Part shown: one piece after another, positions 57,801-64,000 of the stretch
How positions within the stretch are numbered: the stretch's first letter is position 1
Layout of the letters: each line of letters opens with the position of its first letter
Translations under genes and position numbers: made by a program
The notes under the pieces: generated by a model
Told to the model about the DNA's origin: nothing
What the model saw: only the letters and a program-made list of their open reading frames with translations
Database searches by the model: none
Assembly: GCF_030463535.1 (NCBI RefSeq)
Contig: NC_132901.1
Span: 3,863,640-3,927,639, forward strand
Length of the DNA stretch: 64,000 bases
Reading direction: 5' to 3'
DNA from: Salminus brasiliensis
Lineage: Eukaryota; Chordata; Actinopteri; Characiformes; Bryconidae

Positions 57801-59734
57801 TACAGTTAGAAGGAAAACTAACATCCTGCGCAGGATTCTACTCTGCATTACATCTTCTGTCATCTCCAGCAGCTGAGAGATATGAGAGATATGAAGCAGT
57901 TGCTGCTGAAGCCGTCTCCTCTACACACACTGAAATGTGCCTGTTGATTATTTGCTTTTTAACATGTGCATTCTGGAGGAGAAAAATGCCCCAAAGTTAT
58001 CGAGCGGCCTGCCAGTTACTGCTTGCCGTTCAAATCCTGCTCCACACCTGGTGAAGCTTATCAGTTTAGTCTGTAGTTCCTGCAGTCGTTCCTCAAAATT
58101 GTATTTTTTCATTGACAGATACATTTCTTATTATTTATGTTCTTTTTTTCTCTCTACATTTATAGTATGACATATAATACTTTTTTGTATTGTTTTTTTT
58201 TTCTTTAGTTTTTACATTAAAATGCTATGCAAACCATATGGGCCCCTGTCACACTTAAGGTGGAAAGAGTAACAGCATGGAGTGGAAATACATAAAAAAT
58301 AAATAAATATATATTAATAGACTAAAGCATTGTTCTATGTAGTGTTTGAAAAGTTGGTAAAACATGAAAAGTAAAGGTCTAAATATTGCATTTCAGGATT
58401 AGTACAGCACTGTCTAACGTTTCTGTCATTTTAAGTAAATTTAGGTGCTTGGACCCCTGATGATTGCCAACAGCGCTGTAATTTGGTGACCGCGGCTAAG
58501 TGCTCTCAATGGCTACAAATTTAGACAAAACCTTAATGTAGGCTGAGTGGCTGGTTGTACACTAGTAATCATCATGTTCATATTTTTGGTTGATTTGGTT
58601 GAACAGTCATCCACCGTCATTCAAACAAAACACGACTGTATGTAGAGAGGAGAGTACGAGGCTGATTGGCTGTTGGCTGGATTGGACGCGGTCACTCTGC
58701 TCTGTCTGAGTTAAATCGTCCTGCAGTCTTTTCCTCAGCTCTGTCTAACCTGCCTAACCTCGGGCTGGATTCGCTCAAAGAACCGGAACTCCCATGAGCC
58801 TTAGTGGCTGTGGGCCACTATTTTGATGGAACGCGGGGGGGTGTATCTTAATCATGGCTGCTGAACTGATGGTTATGGGTATGATGTGCGCTCCTGCTTT
58901 GGGATATGTTGTAGATATATTTTTGCTTTTTGCTGACATGAACAGTTCGAGCGGTATCGGCCTGTGGTGCTGAGGCTTAACCCTGTAGGACTACTTTGGA
59001 AGGAGTACTTCAGCATAACTCTAAATCCCATTTCTGAATGATTTCATTAGGAAAGTTTAAAGCGAAAGTAGTTTTGGCTGTGGTGGTGAAACTGATTCGA
59101 TCATTATTAGAATATATTTATTACAGTGCTTGGACCCCTGTGATTGCCATTTGCAATGTCAATTGTAGACTAAGCTTTAACCGCTCACAGGACAGAAGTA
59201 CCACAGATTTTTGTATATATGTATATATTACATATCTGTACTATAGTTGATATATACATATATGTATTTACATACCAATCAAACATATCTGTATGATCCA
59301 TATATTATGCATTTGATCTAAAATGTGTGTGTATAATGAAATATATGCCCATTCCATATATGACCACATATATCTCATATTTCCATGTGTGTGCAGTGCT
59401 TGGACCCCAATGATTGCCACTAGACCGTCCCTATTTTCTTAGTCTGTGGGAGGAAAAGCAGAGGGGTACAAGGGGCACCTCTCTTGATATATTAAGCCCA
59501 GGCCGCGGTTCTGGCTCGTTTTCTGGTGCCTCCACCTCTATAACGTTATCGCCTGGCTGGCAGGACGCCTTGGCTGACCGGAACGGAGGCCTGGGTGGGC
59601 CCCAACCTTCAACCCTTCCAGCTCAGAAGGGCGCATGGACAGCCAAGGCAGGCGGTCCAGTTTAGAATAGGGGTGTTGATGTTGATCAGCAGTGCGGTTA
59701 GGACCGACATACTGCAGAAAAATCCTTAGTACCT
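57796..59734. other. Intron 4 segment with a thrice-repeated motif
   Basis: GTGCTTGGACCCC followed by GATTGCCA recurs at about 58446, 59128 and 59397. The rest is AT-rich single-copy DNA. No receptor exon 5 is recognised. Confidence 0.5.
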
Positions 59735-59835
59735 AAACACAGATCAGCCATAACATTAGAAACAGTAGGGGCTGGATATACTAGGCAGCAAATGAACAGT
59801 CAGTTCTTGAAGGTGATGGACCCAGACTAGCCTGC
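59735..59835 (+). mobile_element. Tc1/mariner relic, 5' end piece
   Basis: CAGATCAGCCATAACATTAG, TACTAGGCAGCAAATGAACA and GTCAGTTCTTGAAGGTGATG match, from memory, the left end of a common fish Tc1-like element. The body is missing here. Confidence 0.6.
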
Positions 59836-60237
59836 CTCCCAGACAACAACCCCTAATATTAAATCCATGGAGCTCAAAAAGCCGTCATGTCCACAGTTAC
59901 AGCAGAGGCAGCAGAAAGAAGAGTGGCTTGATTAGAGCCGTCACAAGAACTTACCCATGTGCCACAAACACGGCGGTAAAGGACAGGATGAAAATCAAGC
60001 CAGACAAGCTGTGCTTTAACACCCAGGCTAGCAGACACTCCCCCCCCCAACCCTCCCAACCCCCCACTGCCAGACAGCAGGGTTACTGAGGCCTATCCCG
60101 TTCTTTCTGAAAACTCCTCTATTTTCCTCTATTTTCACCTTCAGTTTCACTTCAGAGGAACATCGCAGGCATATCCCAGCATCTCACACAGATCACCTGA
60201 TAAACACTGCGCCAGGTGCAGCACCGTGCAGTAATCT
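59836..60237. other. Intron 4 segment, nothing recognised
   Basis: Single-copy DNA with a short C-rich stretch near 60041-60068. Confidence 0.4.
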
Positions 60238-60340
60238 CCCCCCGACACCAGTGAGGGCGGACTAGCACACGCCCCTTCCGACGCGTATGTAGGCAAGCCG
60301 CTCAATTACACGCCTTATAGTCCGCTGGACCACCCAGGGC
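60238..60340 (-). mobile_element. SINE fragment, minus orientation
   Basis: GAGGGCGGACTAGCACACGC and CCTTCCGACGCGTATGT correspond to the SINE middle. CCTTATAGTCCGCTGGACCA is the reversed tRNA-like A-box end. The sequence between them is deleted. Confidence 0.55.
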
Positions 60341-61769
60341 CCTCAGCCTGAACCGACTGGGTAGGCCTCAAACCTCTCAATGCCAGAAATCCCTGGATCC
60401 CTGGCCAAGAAGAGGGGTCAGATATGGAGAGGATGTTGATGGCCGCCATGTCTGGTCAAGGTGCAGCCTGCTGAAAGGGACAGTACGATGTACTGTGTGT
60501 GTCTATTCCCAGTTCCCAGCATCGCACATGCTAATTGAGTTGGCCATGCTAAATTGCCCCCTAGGGGTGAGTGAAGGGGTGTGTAGCAGGTGGTACCCTG
60601 AAATGGACTGCCGTCCTGTCCGAGGGTATTCCTGCCTTGTGGACTAGGGCGGTTCTTCTGGGGCGTAGCTCCAAGAAGCTTCTGTAGAACCTCTCGCTAT
60701 AAAAGTGTAAAACAAATCAAGTAAATTCTCGGAATTCTTTTGTTGTCCGTGGGTTCTGGGAACGTCGGGAAACCCAAGGGGGCAAAAGTTTGGGCGCACA
60801 AGTTGTTGTCTAAGAGCATTTTCACACCTGAAAGCCCCGAACCCACGTCCGAACTATGGCTGCCATGGTGTTGCTAAGCGGTTACTATGGTATCGTAGAT
60901 GGTTTCTATGGTGTTTCGTAGCTCTCAACTCTCACCTTTAGCTGTCCAAAAATACGCGAACCGTCACCTTCGCTGCGAGGCAGACAGGCCGAGCCACTTA
61001 AGGTCAGCGTATGACAGCGGCGGTCAGCGCGGACAGCTCCTCATAAATTCCTTCCGTCCGTTTCCGCTGGGCAGCTGTTAGCCGGGCCGTTTTAACACTG
61101 ATTTATGGCAACAGTGAAGAAAGCTCAGTGAAGTTGATGTGAGGTGAATAAAAAAAAAAAAATAAAAAAAGAAAGAAAGAAGAACGAGGTTAGCTTTGCT
61201 CCGGAACGTTCTCGGAAAGGATGACCCATAAAAAGGAATCAAAAAAGGAGAGAAGGGAAGAAGCGGAGTGAAAAGAGAATTACACACAACATTAAGCTGC
61301 TTACTCTCAGGATCAGCGGCCCCTAATGACTGCAACGCTATGAGCCTAAAGAGAAGGAGGGGGGCTAGCGAGAGCGAAAAGACAGAGTGGGGGGGGTGGT
61401 GGCATGGGGGGGTTGCTGGATGGTTAGAAATAAAACAATTTAGGAAATCTGTCGAGGATTCTGGATTTTTATTGCGGGGGAAAGATCTAGTGTGTGAAAC
61501 AGCTTAGCTACAGACATTAGCGCCGTGCGCCGCTGGAACCGGGTACATATATGAGGCACGAGGAGCGCTAAGCTTTCAGAGCTGGAGATCAGAAGGCGCT
61601 TATGATGTGCGCACCAGCGTCCGTAATATGGTGCTCATGAATATTCATGAGCTGGAATCGGGAATGTGTACATGAGGGACGGGTGGAGGAATATTACAGC
61701 ACAGATCAGGTCGGTGTTAAAGGCCCCACGTCCGGGGAATGCAGTTTGGTGGAGTTTGTTAGTCACTAG
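60341..61769. other. Intron 4 segment, mostly single copy
   Basis: An A-rich run lies at 61150-61180. At about 60850-60915, TGCTAAGCGGTTACTATGGT words echo the minisatellite family of 40 and 62 kb. 61560-61700 has non-repetitive sequence with palindromic CTCATGAATATTCATGAG. No exon is recognised. Confidence 0.4.
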
Positions 61770-62440
61770 GGTAAAGCTAGGTTGCTAGGTGGGTTTTATG
61801 GTGTAGCAGGTGGATGCTATGGGGTTGCTTGGTAGTTGCTAGAGTGTTGGTAGGTGGTTGTTATGATGTTGCTGGCTAATTGCCATAGCATCCCAGGTGA
61901 TTACTGTGTAGTTAGTTGCCTGGCAGTTGCTATGGTGTTCCAGATGGATGTGGTGTTGCTAAGTGGTTGTTGTGATGTTGCTGGATAAGCGTTTTTGCTT
62001 TCCAGGGAATTGTTATGGTGTTGCTAAGTGATTGCTAGGTGGGTGCTATAGTGTTGATAGGAGGTTGCCATGGAGTTAGTGGTTGCTTGACAGTTGGTAT
62101 AGTATCTCAGGCGGTTAAAGGTAAAGGTAAAGGTTGCTATGTGGTTGCAAGGTAGTTACTTTCTGGTTACTGTGGTGTTGCTAGGCAGTTCCTTTGGTAT
62201 TCCAGGTGGTGGCCAGGTAGTTGTTAGATGTTGCTAAGTATCTTAGGTGGTTGCTGGGTAGTTGCTATAGTATCCCGGGTGGTTGCAAGGTAGTTGCTAG
62301 GTGATTACTATGGCGTTGCTAGGCAGCTCTAGTATTCCAGGTGGTTGCTATGGCATTACCAGGTGGTTACTATGGTATTTTAGATGCTATGGAGTTGCTT
62401 AGTGGTTGCTAGGGTGTTGCTAGGTAGTTGATGGGTAGTT
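61770..62440. repeat. GGTTGCTATGGTATTCCAGG minisatellite, inverse of the 40-kb array
   Basis: Degenerate units of about 45-55 bp contain GGTTGCTATGG, GTTGCTAAGTGGTTGCTAG and ATTCCAGGTGG. Their reverse complement (CCATAGCAACC, CTTAGCAAC) is the core of the array at 39981-41555. Confidence 0.85.
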
Positions 62441-62447
62441 TCTGCAG

Positions 62448-62540
62448 CTAACGTCTTGGAGTCAGGTTCCACAGGATGCCTTCAGAGGTCTTCTGGAGTC
62501 CGAGCCTCGACGGGTCAGAGCTGTTTTGGCAGCACTTAGA
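62448..62540 (+). mobile_element. Tc1/mariner relic, 3' part
   Basis: GCTAACGTCTTGGAGTCAGG, TTCCACAGGATGCCTTCAGA and GACGGGTCAGAGCTGTTTTG match, from memory, the transposase C-terminal coding end of the same fish element. It could be the far end of the piece at 59735. Confidence 0.6.
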
Positions 62541-63009
62541 AAACCAGCAGCAACGCAGTAAACTGCTGTAGCCTTATAAGAAACCAAGGGAGGAGTCCCT
62601 CGTCCTCAAACACTGAAGACCCCCAGATCTGAAGACCCTGTTTTCCTAAAGCATCAGTGATGTCGCAGTGTGTAACACTGGTAAGACGAGCCCAGTATGA
62701 CAATAAGACATGTGACTTTGAGTCGTGACGAGAGAAGAGGGGGATGAAAGAGGAAGTAGAACTGTAGAACACACACACACACACACACACTCTCTAACGA
62801 CAGTCCGCTGTGGAGCAAGGCAGCAGGGTATCACTGCTTTTGAATATTTTAGAGTTAAACAGAAGGGGCCTGAGGAGTGTGAATGTTGATTGCCCATTTA
62901 AACGTCCTCTTTAATCTGAATTATGCAAATCTGACGCTGATCCTGTGTTCTTACCAATTAGCGTTAGCGTTAGCATCCTGAGCTAGAAGAGCCACTGCTT
63001 AACACTCCA
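62541..63009. other. Intron 4 segment with (CA)n
   Basis: A (CA)n run lies at about 62769-62790. No exon is recognised. Confidence 0.45.
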
Positions 63010-63105
63010 TCCTCCGACCTCGCCCAGCTTCAGTACTGCACCGACCGCCGACCTCGCCCAGCTTCAGTACTGCACCGTCCGCCGACCTCGCCCGGCTTCT
63101 TGGAC
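63010..63105. repeat. 34-bp tandem repeat, 2.7 copies
   Basis: CCGACCTCGCCCAGCTTCAG begins at 63014, 63048 and (with one change) 63082, a 34-bp period. Confidence 0.9.
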
Positions 63106-63924
63106 AGTGAGTGTAGAATCAAGGACATGGCCAGTTGATTCAGGCTGTAAACGATTTCTGCCCCAGAAGATGGACAGTTCAGAGAAATCACTGTAAGCCC
63201 AATATTGCCATGACATTCGTGCCCATGGCGAGGGTGTGGAAACTTCTAAACACAGCTGTATGAGTTAAGGGACGAGACAGAGAACGATGGCCTTGCGTGT
63301 CGTCAATAATAGAGATGTATTCCTGGCTAAGTGCATTTTGAGCGTCCACAAACATTTCAATTCTGATATTGTTTGGGAAAGGCCATCCATCAGCATTCCG
63401 ACTGTGTGCTGCAGTCCGTTGCTTCGGCTTCGGAAGACCATTCAACCACTTCCCCAACACCATCCGTCAGTCGCTCCTTGCATTTTAATATGCTTTTAAT
63501 TACTCTGCATTTGTCATGCACAACTGCAAAGGTGATTAGATGCGTCACAAGGCGAGAGAGAGGGAGCACGAGTGAGAGAGGTAGAGGTAGAGGTTACGCA
63601 GTGCTTACCTTTTAGGCTGGAGGCTGATTGAAAGCACTAATTCCCTTCTGATTGGCCACACCTCATAAATCCATATTATGCAAATCCCTGATGTTCCTCA
63701 TCGCCATGGCGCCGAGCTCTTCCACATTACCGTTGGAGGAAATGATGTAAAGGGGCTTTTAGGCGCCTCTTCTTCCATCTGTCTTTATTAAACGTCACAA
63801 CACCATCGCCGTAAAACACCGCTAACGGCCGTCCGCATCACTCGGCTCAATTACCACGCCGCTCCTGGCCTGGACGTGCCGGCTAAAGCGCCGCACCTTT
63901 GGGAGGCGTTATGACTGAGCGCGT
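63106..63924. promoter_or_regulatory. Single-copy region, candidate conserved non-coding elements
   Basis: 63290-63540 and 63610-63770 are high-complexity and AT-balanced. They contain TTTTAATATGCTTTTAATTA and ATATTATGCAAATCC (an octamer-like ATGCAAAT). Such texture is typical of vertebrate conserved non-coding DNA; a regulatory role is inference. Confidence 0.25.
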
Positions 63925-63963
63925 AGGGAAGGTGCGTAGGGAAGGTGCGTAGGGAAGGTGCGC
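63925..63963. repeat. 13-bp tandem repeat
   Basis: GCGTAGGGAAGGT is repeated about three times near the right edge of the window. Confidence 0.9.
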
Positions 63964-64000
63964 GGTGTGCTGACGCGGCGCGTCTGAAGTCACAAGGGGA

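Noticed and set aside
57734..64000. Receptor exon 5
   Set aside because: I looked for an 80-bp exon encoding the ADERFDATFH-type segment and found none, so it probably lies beyond the window.

Overview
This window looks like nuclear DNA of a teleost fish. Both recognisable genes have GT-AG introns. One belongs to the PIM-like kinase group that is strongly expanded in teleosts. The background is fish-type Tc1/mariner relics, a short inverted-repeat element, a tRNA-derived SINE, and very many micro- and minisatellites. An otophysan (catfish or characin group) is my guess from repeat style only. No prokaryotic feature, rRNA gene or CRISPR array is visible.

Layout. 1-2.9 kb: intergenic DNA with a 46-bp tandem repeat at the left edge and a degenerate minisatellite. 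2.97-5.04 kb: a compact, apparently intact PIM-like Ser/Thr kinase gene (+), modelled as eight coding exons encoding 350 residues. 5-23 kb: intergenic DNA with a 1.1-kb diverged tandem block, a 5.7-kb satellite built from 27/29-bp units with higher-order periods, a 31-bp array, and a 1.6-kb polypurine zone. 23.0 kb to the right edge: the first four coding exons (+) of a neuronal nicotinic acetylcholine receptor subunit of the alpha-7/alpha-8 class. They are split by introns of about 13.5, 13.2 and 7.6 kb, plus a fourth intron that runs out of the window. The exon sizes of 140, 45 and 110 bp and the phases fit this family, and the four exons join into one open frame of 122 complete codons.

The introns are inflated by tandem arrays (unit sizes about 20, 24, 39, 46, 48-50, 68 and 73 bp), at least nine copies of one 470-500 bp inverted-repeat element plus a small remnant, SINE copies and Tc1 relics. 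Between them lie single-copy stretches, some with the look of conserved non-coding elements; I cannot test conservation here. The two genes have no evident functional link: one encodes a cytoplasmic/nuclear kinase and the other a ligand-gated ion channel subunit.

I found no convincing new biological system. The most distinctive structures are the higher-order satellite at 12.2-17.9 kb, a tandem array at 48.3-48.9 kb apparently grown from the tRNA-like head of a SINE, a recent 166-bp duplication flanked by 30-bp direct repeats just after receptor exon 3, and a minisatellite family present in opposite orientations 21 kb apart in the same gene.
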